A stretch of 64,000 nucleotides of DNA from Sphingomonas immobilis (GTDB taxonomy: Bacteria; Pseudomonadota; Alphaproteobacteria; Sphingomonadales; Sphingomonadaceae). Under the pieces are notes generated by a model that made no database searches, was not told the DNA's origin, and saw nothing but the letters and a program-made list of their open reading frames with translations. A program made the translations under genes and the position numbers. The first letter of the stretch is position 1; every line of letters begins with the position of its first letter. Below, piece by piece: positions 9,205 to 17,791 of this stretch. Location of the stretch: NCBI RefSeq assembly GCF_030580995.1, contig NZ_JAUQSZ010000003.1, positions 62,001 to 126,000 on the forward strand, given 5' to 3'.

Positions 9205-9393
9205 CCCGGCTAAACGCTGATCCTACCAAGCAATCACAACGCGCCGTAATCGGAGCGACGACTGGGAGGCGGGCCATCGGCGTTGGTATCAGCGACGTAG
9301 ACGAAGGCGCCGCCGTTGTCCGTAAGGCCTCTTTAACTGCCCCCTGCTACTAGCGGAAACTGCCGCAAGAACCGCAGTGTTCGCGAGGAAAAT

Positions 9394-9789
9394 ATGTCAG
9401 ATCACCCAGGGTTCGCCGTCGCGTGGCACCCGACCTACAATAATATTTTGACCATGCGAATAGTGGGTTTCTGGCCTACTAAAACGGTGACCGAGTTCAT
9501 CGACCAGGTCTGGGCAAACCTCGCGCAGAGGCCGGATGTCGAATACGACAATCTTTCGGACATGAGTGGTCGGGGCGTCCAATCGCAGGAAGTGCTCGAA
9601 GCGATGATGCGGGCTGGGGAAGACATTAAGCGCCGTCGGCCTGCCCGACGCACCGCCGTGATTATGGGGGACGCCGCGCGTCCTACTCTCACCCAACGGC
9701 AAGTGAATCGAACCGTCGAGAAAGTCTTGGTGGAATCGCGCCAGTTTGTCGCCGAGCCGGAGGCTCTGGCATGGCTTCTTCAGGAGTAA
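9394..9789 (+). CDS. Hypothetical protein, SpoIIAA/STAS-like fold suspected
   Basis: 131 residues, soluble. The layout (short strands, MRIVGFWPTKTVTEFIDQVW, a central DNLSDMSGRGVQSQEVLEA region, RTAVIMGDAAR, then a helix ending PEALAWLLQE) resembles the short SpoIIAA-like proteins of alphaproteobacteria. The next gene, on the opposite strand at 9817-10191, has the same length and layout, so the two are probably paralogues facing each other. Role unknown. Confidence 0.6.
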   Translation: MSDHPGFAVAWHPTYNNILTMRIVGFWPTKTVTEFIDQVWANLAQRPDVEYDNLSDMSGRGVQSQEVLEAMMRAGEDIKRRRPARRTAVIMGDAARPTLTQRQVNRTVEKVLVESRQFVAEPEALAWLLQE

Positions 9790-9816
9790 AAGAGACCGCG
9801 CTAGGCAACGGCGTCG

Positions 9817-10191
9817 TCAGGCGATCAGCCAGGTCTCTGCGGCGGTAATCGAGAGAAACGCCTTTGTGCCGACGTGCGGCATTCGCTGCCTGAGGCTCGC
9901 TTTTGTTAAACTGCTATCGACCACCAACGCTATCCGATCGTCGGCCTGGAAGATGGCGCTATTGGCCACCGCGAGGCGCGCGGCGACATCTGCCGACTGT
10001 ATCGACACGTCGCGACGATCAACCAACACGCGAACTCGTCCGAACATCGCGCGACTTGCGACCACGCAGGATTTAAGGGCGGCAATGTAGCGATCGGTCT
10101 CGTCGAGCGACCAGCAATCTCGGGCTTCGCCGCGAACTAGCATCGCTTCGGTATCGAGCCGTATCTGATACAAAATCACGCCGTCGCTCAC
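9817..10191 (-). CDS. Hypothetical protein, paralogue-like to 9394-9789
   Basis: Read from GTG 10191 (124 aa), because this gives the same VSD/MSD opening and length as its convergent neighbour; a longer ATG start at 10284 is possible. Features are a YQIRLDTEAML strand pair, SLDETDRYIAALKSCV, VRVLVDRRDVSIQSADVAAR, and an end IALVVDSSLTKASLRQ..TAAETWLIA. Soluble; role unknown, possibly a SpoIIAA-like fold. Confidence 0.5.
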   Translation of the reverse strand: MSDGVILYQIRLDTEAMLVRGEARDCWSLDETDRYIAALKSCVVASRAMFGRVRVLVDRRDVSIQSADVAARLAVANSAIFQADDRIALVVDSSLTKASLRQRMPHVGTKAFLSITAAETWLIA

Positions 10192-10333
10192 ACGCTTCAG
10201 TGCCGTGGGCACTAAGGCGGACGGGCTGATTGCCGCTGAAAAGGACGCGTTCAAATGCACTCTCGGCACAAAGCGGATTTCCATTAACGAAGCGTTTGAA
10301 GGGCGCGGACCGCAAGGCCGCTTCGACCAAGGT

Positions 10334-10813
10334 CTAGTTCCAATCCAGTTGATCCGCGCCGATCTGTGGATTGTAGCACAGTGTCGAGGATCGCCCTCTA
10401 CGCGGGCCCGACGCCAGCAGAGGCATGGCCTTGGCGGTGATGCGGGCGGCATCAACGATGATTGCGCCCATGTCCTTCATCTCTCGCTCGAAGGTATTCA
10501 CCTCGTAGAGATTGATCGCCTGGACGGTCGCTTGCATCTCGTCGATCGCATCGTCGAGCGATCCGATCAGGCTGACGATCGCGCCGCGATCGAACGGGGT
10601 CAGGAAGGTCTCGCGCACCGTGCGCAGCACCTCGCGGTTGATCTCGTCGGCGTCATTCTCGCGCTCGATGATCTCGCGGATATGATCCGGATTGCCGTCT
10701 TGCAGCAGCCGCGCGAGCGCGTCAGCGGCGGCCACCAACGTCACGACATGCGCCTCGAACAGTTCGAAGAAATTGCCGCTGTTGGGGAAAAGGCGCTGGA
10801 ACCAGGCGAACAT
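10334..10813 (-). pseudogene. DUF47 (PhoU-like) protein, C-terminally truncated
   Basis: From ATG 10813 the protein matches DUF47/PhoU-like proteins that pair with Pit phosphate transporters: MFAWFQRLFPNSGNFFELFE, ERENDADEINREVLR, FLTPFDRGAIVSLIGSLDDA, and EMKDMGAIIVDAARITAKAM. Homology stops at MPLLASG; the final third (normally an ..EADxxh..G.. helix) is replaced by about 20 unrelated residues. The pit gene that should follow is absent. The frame is also continuous upstream with the tail of the broken NUDIX gene. Confidence 0.65.
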
Positions 10814-10879
10814 GTGACCAACCTTCAATTTGTAGGCGACGGTGCCGAGGAGGGAATTGCGGCGGGCCGCCGCCTTGAA

Positions 10880-11310
10880 ATCCACCGGCCCGAACGAGCG
10901 GATCAGGTCGCGCAGATCAGGTTCGTCGACGGCTTCCGCCGCTTCGGCAAGACTGAACCAGCGCCGTTCTCGCTCGGGCCGTTCCTTCCACCAACCAAGC
11001 TCGGTATTCCCCGCGAGCGGGAAGGACATGGACGTCGATCATCAGCGACGCGCCGTTGTTGCGGCGCTTGCGATAACGACGAACCGAGCGGCGTCGGGCA
11101 GACGAGCCCGAGCACGCCGGCTTCCTCCTCCGCCTCGATCGCCGCCGCATTGTGCGCCGTGACGCCGGTGGGATGATTGCCCTTCGGGATGACCCAGTGC
11201 TTCGTCTGCCGCGATATAACGAGCAGAATGTTGAGGGGTGCTTCGATCGCGTTCCCAACAGGGCGGTAAGGCAAGGCTGCAATCTGACGAATGGCGAAGC
11301 TCCCTCGCCA
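10880..11310 (-). pseudogene. NUDIX hydrolase with two frameshifts
   Basis: Three frames hold one protein. The first reads ALPYRPV..LLVISRQTKHWVIPKGN and the Nudix-box segment AAAIEAEEEAGVLG up to CPTPLGS. The second continues RYRKRRNNGASLMIDVHV. The third gives FPLAG.....WWKERPERERRWFSLAEA and EPDLRDLIRSF. NUDIX proteins of this type sit upstream of DUF47/pit genes in sphingomonads, which matches the neighbour. The start codon is not clear. Confidence 0.7.
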
Positions 11311-11332
11311 TTACGAAGCTCCCTCGCCATTA
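11295..11332 (+). repeat. 19-bp perfect tandem duplication
   Basis: The unit CGAAGCTCCCTCGCCATTA occurs twice head to tail (11295-11313 and 11314-11332). Each unit can also fold, because GGCGA pairs with TCGCC. It lies at the ruined 5' end of the NUDIX gene and could be the lesion that removed its start. Confidence 0.7.
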
Positions 11333-11414
11333 CGGCGTCGCGAAGAGTTACACTTTTGTGACGGCATCCGGCAACAACAAGCAGGGAACACTTTTTGCGG
11401 TTGGCCCCAGCAGG

Positions 11415-11480
11415 GAACGGCAGGTTTTGGATTTCGAGTGGGTTTCGTCGAACGGCGGCAATTAGGGCGCAAAGCCGCCG
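11415..11480 (+). repeat. Dispersed intergenic repeat, copy near 11.4 kb
   Basis: GGCAGGTTTTGGATTTCG, a TTCGTCGAACGGCGGCAAT block and TAGGGCGCAAAGCCGCC. The first blocks recur at 52090-52155. The TAGGGCGC-N-TAGC-N-GCC block recurs at 27716-27739 and 29137-29168. It looks like a degenerate repeat family found only between genes. Confidence 0.5.
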
Positions 11481-11508
11481 GAGCGCTTCCACGTCAAGCA
11501 GACGCAGC

Positions 11509-11985
11509 TTACTTTACCGGCACCACATTCGCATGTCGCGCGAACCATCGCCATGTGCCGCCGGTGCGGACATAAATATTGGTGTAACGACGCTTCAGAG
11601 GGACAGCTCCATAGATGCGTCCAAGCTCGCTTTGCGCGGTCGGGGTGAAAACCTCGCCGCCCATCACCACGCCCACGTTGCCGTTCACCGCCACACTTTC
11701 GACCGAGCGTTCAAAGTTCTCGGCGCCAATTTGGCCATTGCGCATCATGGCAAGGAACTGCTCCCGAGTAAGCACACGTCCCGTAGGCGCATTGATCGTT
11801 AGCTCCGGCGCCGAGAGCGCTGCCAGTCCGTCGACATCCGCTGTAGCCACCATTTCCTTTTGCTGAAGGTCGAGCTTCGCCAAAGTTTCGCTAGCGTGGT
11901 CCCGTTTGTTCAACTGCGAAGCAACTGGTGTCGCGGCAAGTGCCGCCAACAGAAGCGCGCAAAACACATTCGAATTGTGGCGCAT
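11509..11985 (-). CDS. Exported NTF2/SnoaL-like (DUF4440-type) protein
   Basis: 158 residues from ATG 11985, chosen for GGGAGG seven bases upstream. A signal peptide (MRHNSNVFCALLLAALAATP, cleavage near VAS) precedes a single NTF2-like domain: QQKEMVATADVDGLAALSAP, EFLAMMRNGQI, VGVVMGGEVF, and YTNIYVRTGGTWRWFARHAN. Such periplasmic DUF4440 proteins bind small ligands or have unknown enzymatic roles. Catalytic residues cannot be assigned. Confidence 0.75.
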   Translation of the reverse strand: MRHNSNVFCALLLAALAATPVASQLNKRDHASETLAKLDLQQKEMVATADVDGLAALSAPELTINAPTGRVLTREQFLAMMRNGQIGAENFERSVESVAVNGNVGVVMGGEVFTPTAQSELGRIYGAVPLKRRYTNIYVRTGGTWRWFARHANVVPVK

Positions 11986-12547
11986 CGAAGCCTCCCGATA
12001 AGATGCGCTTTTCTGCACGCGAATGCGGCCCGACCGCAATCCACGCAATAACCACCGTGCGCCCGCGCCTTCCGCGAACAGTCGCTTGCGGGATCACTTT
12101 CGACTAGGCTTAGCGGCTGATTTTAGCGCAAAGCCGCAGATCAGAGGCCGCCTCAGCACCCTTCCGTCAGCATACGATGTGCGCCGATAGGACAACATCC
12201 AGACCAGTCTCCCCCTTCGCGACCGCGCGCGCTGCGGTCGAAGTCGATCCAGCCATCGTTGAGGCTGTCCACCATGCGGATGGGAGAAAGCGCCGCCCTT
12301 TCTCGGGTTCGGTCCGCCATGAAAATCGCCGCACCCTCTCACTCTCTGTCCCGCGGCGCTAGGCGCCAGCCACGCCGACGGATCGATCGGAGCTCCGAAA
12401 CTACGTCCCATCCGATTGGCGCTGCTTGGCGGCGTCAGCGAATACGTCGTGGCGCCCCGCCCTTCAGCCAACCTCGGACCAGGAAAGATCATCGCTGTGT
12501 GCCCTTCGAGCGCCTAATTCCGCCGAAAGCTGTATCCTCGATGGGCG
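11986..12547. other. Spacer without a supported gene
   Basis: About 560 bases in which no reading on either strand looks like a protein. It separates the DUF4440 gene from the end of the chemosensory operon and may hold the terminator of the latter. Confidence 0.5.
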
Positions 12548-14527
12548 CTACGCTTGCACGCGATCAAGCACGTCACGCACTTTTCCAGCCAGAGTCACAT
12601 AGGTAAAGGGTTTGGAAATCAAGTCGACACCAATATCGAGCCTGTCGTCATGCATGATCGCATCGCGGGTATAGCCCGAGGCGAACAGCACCTTGATGTG
12701 TGGGTGCAGGTTGCGAGCTTTCAGCGCCAGTTCCTCCCCCGACATCTTTGGCATGACCATATCCGTGAGGAGAAGATTTATGACGAAATCCTCACGCTCG
12801 AGCAGGCGGAGGGCGGATACGCCATCATGCGCTTCGATCACGCGATAACCGAGTTCGCGTAGAATACCGACGGTGTAGGCCCGAACCTCATCATCGTCTT
12901 CCACCACCAGCAGCGTCTCGGTTCCCCCAGCGACCGCGCCCTGCGCGCCTGGACTTTCGAAGCTGTCGCCTCCCCTGTCCGTTTTTCGGCCGAGGTAGAG
13001 GGTGAACGTCGTCCCTTCGCGCTCTTCAGAGTCAATGGCGATGTAGCCGCCCGACTGTTTGGCGAAGCCATAGACCATCGAGAGGCCGAGTCCCGTTCCT
13101 TTCCCCACCTCTTTCGTCGTGAAGAACGGATCGAACACTCTCGCGACCGTATCGGCAGACATGCCAATGCCCGTGTCGGTGACCGATATGGCAATGTATT
13201 GACCAGGCGGCGCGCCATCCGGACCTTCTTCAGCGAGTTCGACGTTGCGCGCCGCGATCGTGAGGGTGCCGCCGCCGGGCATTGCGTCACGTGCGTTCAC
13301 GGCAAGGTTCAAGATCACGTTTTCGAGCTGGTGCGGATCGGCCTCAACCGGCCAGAGATCGTCGTCGGCGACGATCTGGATTGCGATCGATTCCGTGATC
13401 GAGCGAGTCAGCAGGTCAGACATGCCGGCGAGAAGGCGATCGACGTCCACCGTTTTCGGGTCGAGCGGTTGCCTGCGCGAGAAGGCGAGCAGGCGCTGGG
13501 TGAGCGAGGCCGCGCGTTCGGCGCCCTTGAGCGCATTCTCGAGCGAGCGGCGCGCGCGCGGATCGCCGCCGGAGTCGAAGCGGCGCAGCACCGTGTCGAT
13601 ATTGCCGATAATGATCGTCAGCAGGTTGTTGAAGTCATGGGCGATGCCGCCGGTCAGCTGGCCGACCGCCTCCATCTTCTGCGCCTGACGGAGCGCTTCT
13701 TCGGCCTCGCGGCGTTCGGCGACTTCCTGCTCGACGCGCACTTCCAGCGTATCGGCAAGGTCGCGCAGCCGCGCTTCCTGTTCCTTCGCGGCAGTGACGT
13801 CGTAGATCACGCCGATCAGGCGATAGCCCGATCCCTCGCGCACGATCTCGCCACGCCGCGCGATCCAGCGCGCCATGCCGTCCTCGTTCCTGACGATACA
13901 GAAGACGCCGTCCAATGTTTCGGGGATGGTGTCGTGACCGGGCTGCGGAATGAGCAGCGGCTCGCCTTCGGTCAGTACGCCGTTGATCGTGCGAACCGGC
14001 AGGACGGATGCCGGGTACAGTCCCAGCAATTGACAGAATTCCGACGAGACGGTCGCGGTGGCAAAGCCGTCGATATATTCGAACGTCCCGATCCCACCCG
14101 CCGATTGCGCGACGCGCAGCCGTTCCTCTGTGCGCTTGCGTTCCGTGACATCGACAAGCAGCCCGGTGAAACGGACGGGCATGTCCTGTTCGTCGAAATG
14201 GGCCTGCCCGCGGCCGTGCATCCAGAGGATGGAGCTATCCGGCGCGACGACGCGAAATTCCTTGGAGAAAACCTCCGCGCCGCCGAGAATGCCCGCCAGC
14301 GCGATGCGCATCCGCGCCCGATCCTCGGGATGGATCGCCTTAAAGAAAAGCTCTGTGGAAACGCCCGCCAGCGCCTCTTCCGGATCGAGACCGTAAAGTT
14401 CGGCGAAGCGCGCGTCGGCGTGCAGCACGCCCTCCACAATGTCCCAATCCCAGCTGCCGCTGGCGCCGGCCGCGACGAGGATCGACCGCGTCCGCGCCGC
14501 TTCGGCCTGAAGGCGGGTCTCAGCCAT
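12548..14527 (-). CDS. PAS hybrid histidine kinase (HisKA-HATPase-receiver)
   Basis: 659 residues, no membrane segments, so cytoplasmic. Domains: PAS/PAC 1 (~15-135, SWDWDIVEG start, FTGLLVDVTERK end), PAS 2 (~136-255), coiled coil (~255-290), HisKA with H-box LTGGIAHDFNNLLTI (~295), HATPase (NLAVNARDAMPGGG, TGIGMSADT, GKGTGLGLSMVYGF), and a C-terminal receiver (~535-655) with LLVVEDDDEVR, a phospho-Asp in LLLTDMVMPKMSG, and Lys in SKPFT. It is the last gene of the chemosensory operon and overlaps the CheC-like gene by 8 bases. It may feed phosphate into, or take it from, the CheA/CheY branch. Confidence 0.9.
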   Translation of the reverse strand: MAETRLQAEAARTRSILVAAGASGSWDWDIVEGVLHADARFAELYGLDPEEALAGVSTELFFKAIHPEDRARMRIALAGILGGAEVFSKEFRVVAPDSSILWMHGRGQAHFDEQDMPVRFTGLLVDVTERKRTEERLRVAQSAGGIGTFEYIDGFATATVSSEFCQLLGLYPASVLPVRTINGVLTEGEPLLIPQPGHDTIPETLDGVFCIVRNEDGMARWIARRGEIVREGSGYRLIGVIYDVTAAKEQEARLRDLADTLEVRVEQEVAERREAEEALRQAQKMEAVGQLTGGIAHDFNNLLTIIIGNIDTVLRRFDSGGDPRARRSLENALKGAERAASLTQRLLAFSRRQPLDPKTVDVDRLLAGMSDLLTRSITESIAIQIVADDDLWPVEADPHQLENVILNLAVNARDAMPGGGTLTIAARNVELAEEGPDGAPPGQYIAISVTDTGIGMSADTVARVFDPFFTTKEVGKGTGLGLSMVYGFAKQSGGYIAIDSEEREGTTFTLYLGRKTDRGGDSFESPGAQGAVAGGTETLLVVEDDDEVRAYTVGILRELGYRVIEAHDGVSALRLLEREDFVINLLLTDMVMPKMSGEELALKARNLHPHIKVLFASGYTRDAIMHDDRLDIGVDLISKPFTYVTLAGKVRDVLDRVQA

Positions 14528-15158
14528 CGGTCCCGACGACGCGCGCGATGAATTCGTCGAGCAGTTCCTTCAGAACCTCGAGCGAGGGAATGTCCATAAT
14601 CATCGCAATATATCCGCGGATGTCGCGCTTGCGGACGGCGAAGTCGATGTAGAGGAAGAGGACCAGGCCATCCGCGGTCTCGTTCGCGCCGACTCCGAAC
14701 AGCGTCGCGCCGTTGCCGCGGAGTACCTCCGGGATCGTCATCGTCAGCGACCGCTTGAGCATGTTCGCCATCGTCGCGAGACACGAATTGAGAATGATGT
14801 TGCCGGTCTCGGTGAGCGCCTCATGCTCCATCTCGACGACTTCCTGCGCCGTAAGGGAGTCGCCGGTGACGGCGCGGACCAGTTCGAGGCTATTCGCTTC
14901 CGGGAAGATCAGTAGCGCGCGCCCGGAAAATGGGCCGCTGAAATCCTGCCGGACGGCGACCAGATCGGCAGCCTCGCGTTCACTGATCAGCCGCGCCGCG
15001 CGGCTCTGGCTCACGACGTCGATCGACGGGACCGAAAGCGTGACGTGGTCACCGATCATCTTGCGCAGGCTCGAAGCGGCTCGGCTGACGCCGATATTGA
15101 CGATCTCGGTCAGGGCATCGCGCTCGAGCTCGCCGAGCGCCACGCTGTCGGGGATCAT
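14520..15158 (-). CDS. CheC-family chemotaxis phosphatase
   Basis: 212 residues with two copies of the CheC/FliY/CheX-type phosphatase helix: DALTEIVNIGVSRAASSL (D14, E18, N21, fitting D-x3-E-x2-N) and EALTETGNIILNSCLATM (~113-130). Two such helices define CheC rather than CheX. These enzymes dephosphorylate CheY-P. The gene overlaps cheY by 4 bases (ATGA), so the substrate is probably the product of 15155-15538. CheC proteins are less common in Alphaproteobacteria than CheZ-like activities or phosphate sinks. Confidence 0.85.
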   Translation of the reverse strand: MIPDSVALGELERDALTEIVNIGVSRAASSLRKMIGDHVTLSVPSIDVVSQSRAARLISEREAADLVAVRQDFSGPFSGRALLIFPEANSLELVRAVTGDSLTAQEVVEMEHEALTETGNIILNSCLATMANMLKRSLTMTIPEVLRGNGATLFGVGANETADGLVLFLYIDFAVRKRDIRGYIAMIMDIPSLEVLKELLDEFIARVVGTDG

Positions 15159-15538
15159 GCCTTGGCCGACCGCAGCCGAAGCGCGGCACCGGACAGGAAA
15201 TCCTCAAGGCTGTCGGCCGTGACCGGCTTGGCGACGAAGGCCGCGCCGATCGCGCGGGCGCGGGCGATGATCTCATCCTGAATGTTCGCGGTGATGATCG
15301 CGATCGGCATGGTGGGGCGCAGGTCGCGGAGTTCGGCGGCGAGCTGGAGCCCATCCTTGTCGGCCATGTTGAAGTCGATCAGCGCGACGTCGACGCTGTG
15401 TGCCGCGATGATCGTGTGGGCTTCGACGGCGCTGCCCGCCTCGACCTTCTGCCATTCGGGCTGAAGCGCGGCCAGCGCCTTGCCGGCGACGATGCGCGCG
15501 AGCTTGCTGTCATCGACGATCAGAACAGTGAAGGGCAT
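15155..15538 (-). CDS. CheY-like single-domain response regulator
   Basis: 127 residues, a receiver domain only. Acidic pocket D9/D10 (LIVDDSK), phospho-acceptor D55 (ALIDFNMADKDG), Thr in AIITANIQ and Lys in VAKPVT. There is no output domain, so it acts by binding a partner or as a phosphate sink for CheA. It overlaps the CheC-like phosphatase gene by 4 bases and follows the STAS gene after an 88-base gap, the largest gap in the operon. Confidence 0.85.
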   Translation of the reverse strand: MPFTVLIVDDSKLARIVAGKALAALQPEWQKVEAGSAVEAHTIIAAHSVDVALIDFNMADKDGLQLAAELRDLRPTMPIAIITANIQDEIIARARAIGAAFVAKPVTADSLEDFLSGAALRLRSAKA

Positions 15539-15626
15539 TCGCGTCTCCAGGGTGCCGTGTAGGCGTTACGTGCTTTCCCTCCCGAGGAGCGCGACCCGCA
15601 CACCATAGGAGCAGGCCGGCGTCTTG

Positions 15627-15860
15627 TCATTGCATCAGATCAACGACGTGCTGCGCTAAGAATTCGCTATCGGGGATGCCCAGAACAGGCGGTCGCGCAG
15701 CCAGCAGCACCTGCAGGACCGCGAGATGCAGTCGCTGCGTCGCCGACAGGTCGATTGCGGCACCGGGATGTTCCTGAAGCGCCACGATCAGCAGTTCCGC
15801 ATCCTCCGCCCGGCAGCGCCCGGCGAGATGGATGACGTCGCCGTCGACGCGGACGCTCAC
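15627..15860 (-). CDS. STAS-domain protein
   Basis: 77 residues. The layout is that of a minimal STAS domain: MSVRVDGDVIHLAGRCRAED, a helix, AAIDLSATQRLHLAVLQVLL (the loop where anti-sigma-factor antagonists carry a phosphorylatable Ser or Thr; S59-type position reads DLSATQRL), and a closing helix. Its start overlaps the end of cheA by 4 bases. Small STAS proteins are found in several chemosensory operons that control functions other than motility; the partner is unknown. Confidence 0.75.
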   Translation of the reverse strand: MSVRVDGDVIHLAGRCRAEDAELLIVALQEHPGAAIDLSATQRLHLAVLQVLLAARPPVLGIPDSEFLAQHVVDLMQ

Positions 15861-17791
15861 GCCGCGAGCGCCGGCAGATCGAGAACGAGCAGCACGTCGC
15901 CGTCACCGAGCAAGGTCGATCCCGTCACGCCCGGAACACCGGCGAGGATGCCGCTCGACGGTCGCACCAAAGTATCGACCCGCTCGGCAAAACCATCGAC
16001 CGTCAGCGCGACATTTTCGCCGCCCGAGCGGGTCACCAACAGCTTGGTCGCGGCATTCGACCGCTCCGCGACACCGAGCAGCGCGGCAAGGCTCAGGACC
16101 GGCACGGTGCGCCCGCGCAACACACACGCCCGACCGCCGCCGACCGGCATCAGCGCGCTGGTGTCGACGCGCACCGTCTCCACGATCTGGTCGAGCGGGA
16201 CGCCGTAGCGGTCGCCGCCGATCTCGACGATCAGGAGCCGCGTCGTCAGTGCATTGGCCGGCAGACGCAGCAGGAAGCGCGTGCCCGCGCCGGGCGCGCT
16301 TTCGATCTCGATCGTGCCGCGCAGCCGATCGACCGCCGTGAGCACCGCGTCCATGCCGACGCCGCGCCCGGAGACCTCGGTCACGGCGGCGGCGGTGGAA
16401 AAGCCCGGCGTGAAGATCAGGCGCAGCGCCGCGGCGTCCGAGAGTTGCGCGGCCGCCTCCTCGCCGATCAGCCCGCGCGTCGCCGCGACCCCGCGGATAC
16501 GGTCGGCATCGATGCCGGCCCCGTCATCCGCGAGGACGAGGAGAATTGCATCGCCGTCGCGGCTGGCGGTCAGGGTGATCCGCCCCGCTGCCGACTTGCC
16601 GGCCGTCTCGCGGTCGCCAGGCGCCTCGATGCCGTGATCCACGGCGTTGCGCACCAGGTGCAGCAGCGGTTCGAACAAGCCGTCGGCGACCTGCTTGTCG
16701 ACCTCGAGCCTTTCGCCGGACATCGTGAAGGCGACCTGTTTGCCGAGCGACGCCGCGATCTCGCGCACCATGCGCGGCAACCGGCGCAACGTCGGCGCGA
16801 GGGGTACGAGGCGCACCGCGCTTACCCCGCGATGCAGATCGCTTGCCGCGCGCTCGATCCCCGCCTGCACCGCGCGGATACGGGCTGCGAGATCGCGGTC
16901 GATCGCATCGGCCTGTTCGGCGAGCGGCGCGAAGGCGTTGACAGCGACGACCAGTTCGCCGAGCCCGTCCGCCAGCGCGTCGATCCGCGCGGCGTCGACC
17001 CGCAAGGTGGCCGCGGCGTGCCCTGTAACGCCCACGCTTTCCGGCTGCGCATCGATGAACGGTGCAATCGGGTGGATTGCGACCTGATCGGGCATCATCC
17101 GGAATGCCGCCTGCACCGCCTCGATCGCGGCAGCGCTCAGGCCCTCGATGATCGATGTGCAGACAAAGGGGTCGATCTCGGCCAGCGTGGGCCAACTGCC
17201 GCCTATCGGAAGGACAGCCAGCGCGACGATCTCGGGCACGCCCGCCACGACGGCGAGCGGATCCTCGCCGCGGAAGAAGCACTCGGCATCGGGCGTGTAG
17301 CGGAACGCCGTCAGAGCGGTCGTCGCACCCTGCAGGACACCCCGCTCGCGCTCGATCAGCGCATGCACCCAGAAAGACGGAGCTGGGGCGACCTCCTCCG
17401 ACGCCGCCGGATCAGCGCCCGGCAGCCGCGCGATCGCCGCCGCCGCGACCGCTTCGGCGTCCGGCGACAGCGCGCCACCCCCTTCGAGATCGTCGACCCA
17501 GCGGTCGATCGCATCGAGGCAGCCGACGATTGCGGCGATGGTCGCGGCATCGAGCATCGCGCGTGCCTTGCGGGCGCGTTCGAGCACCTCTTCGGCCGCG
17601 TGCAGCACGCGCTCCGCCGGCCCCATCGGGAAGATGCCGACCGAGCCCTTCAGCGTGTGGATCGCGCGGAACGCGCTGTCGATCGCTGCGGCATCCTTCG
17701 GGTCACGCCGGAGCGTATCAAGATCGGCGGCCGCCTGCGCGATCAGGTCGCGCCCTTCGATCAAGAATTGCTCGAGCAGATCGTCCATCAC
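15857..17791 (-). CDS. cheA: CheA chemotaxis histidine kinase
   Basis: 644 residues. P1/HPt domain (1-~110) with phosphorylated His45 in AIHTLKGSVGIF. A middle region (~130-260) does not look like a standard P2. P3 dimerisation follows, then P4 ATPase with N-box HLVRNAVDHGIE, G1 ADDGAGIDADRI and G2 VSGRGVGMDAV. The C-terminal P5 is CheW-like (RYGVPLDQIVETV, CVLRGRTVPVLSLAALLG). It autophosphorylates in receptor arrays and passes phosphate to CheY and CheB. It overlaps cheR and the STAS gene by 4 bases each. Confidence 0.93.
   Translation of the reverse strand: MMDDLLEQFLIEGRDLIAQAAADLDTLRRDPKDAAAIDSAFRAIHTLKGSVGIFPMGPAERVLHAAEEVLERARKARAMLDAATIAAIVGCLDAIDRWVDDLEGGGALSPDAEAVAAAAIARLPGADPAASEEVAPAPSFWVHALIERERGVLQGATTALTAFRYTPDAECFFRGEDPLAVVAGVPEIVALAVLPIGGSWPTLAEIDPFVCTSIIEGLSAAAIEAVQAAFRMMPDQVAIHPIAPFIDAQPESVGVTGHAAATLRVDAARIDALADGLGELVVAVNAFAPLAEQADAIDRDLAARIRAVQAGIERAASDLHRGVSAVRLVPLAPTLRRLPRMVREIAASLGKQVAFTMSGERLEVDKQVADGLFEPLLHLVRNAVDHGIEAPGDRETAGKSAAGRITLTASRDGDAILLVLADDGAGIDADRIRGVAATRGLIGEEAAAQLSDAAALRLIFTPGFSTAAAVTEVSGRGVGMDAVLTAVDRLRGTIEIESAPGAGTRFLLRLPANALTTRLLIVEIGGDRYGVPLDQIVETVRVDTSALMPVGGGRACVLRGRTVPVLSLAALLGVAERSNAATKLLVTRSGGENVALTVDGFAERVDTLVRPSSGILAGVPGVTGSTLLGDGDVLLVLDLPALAA

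Noticed and set aside
8981-9277. A 98-codon minus-strand reading
   Set aside because: It overlaps the more coding-like Arg-rich remnant on the plus strand and has no recognisable feature.
12094-12492. A 132-codon minus-strand reading in the spacer after the DUF4440 gene
   Set aside because: Composition is not protein-like, no SD and no motif.
13199-14551. Long open frame (450 codons) on the plus strand opposite the hybrid kinase
   Set aside because: Arg/Ala/Gly-rich composition without domains; it is the antisense of a clear PAS-HisKA gene in high-GC DNA.
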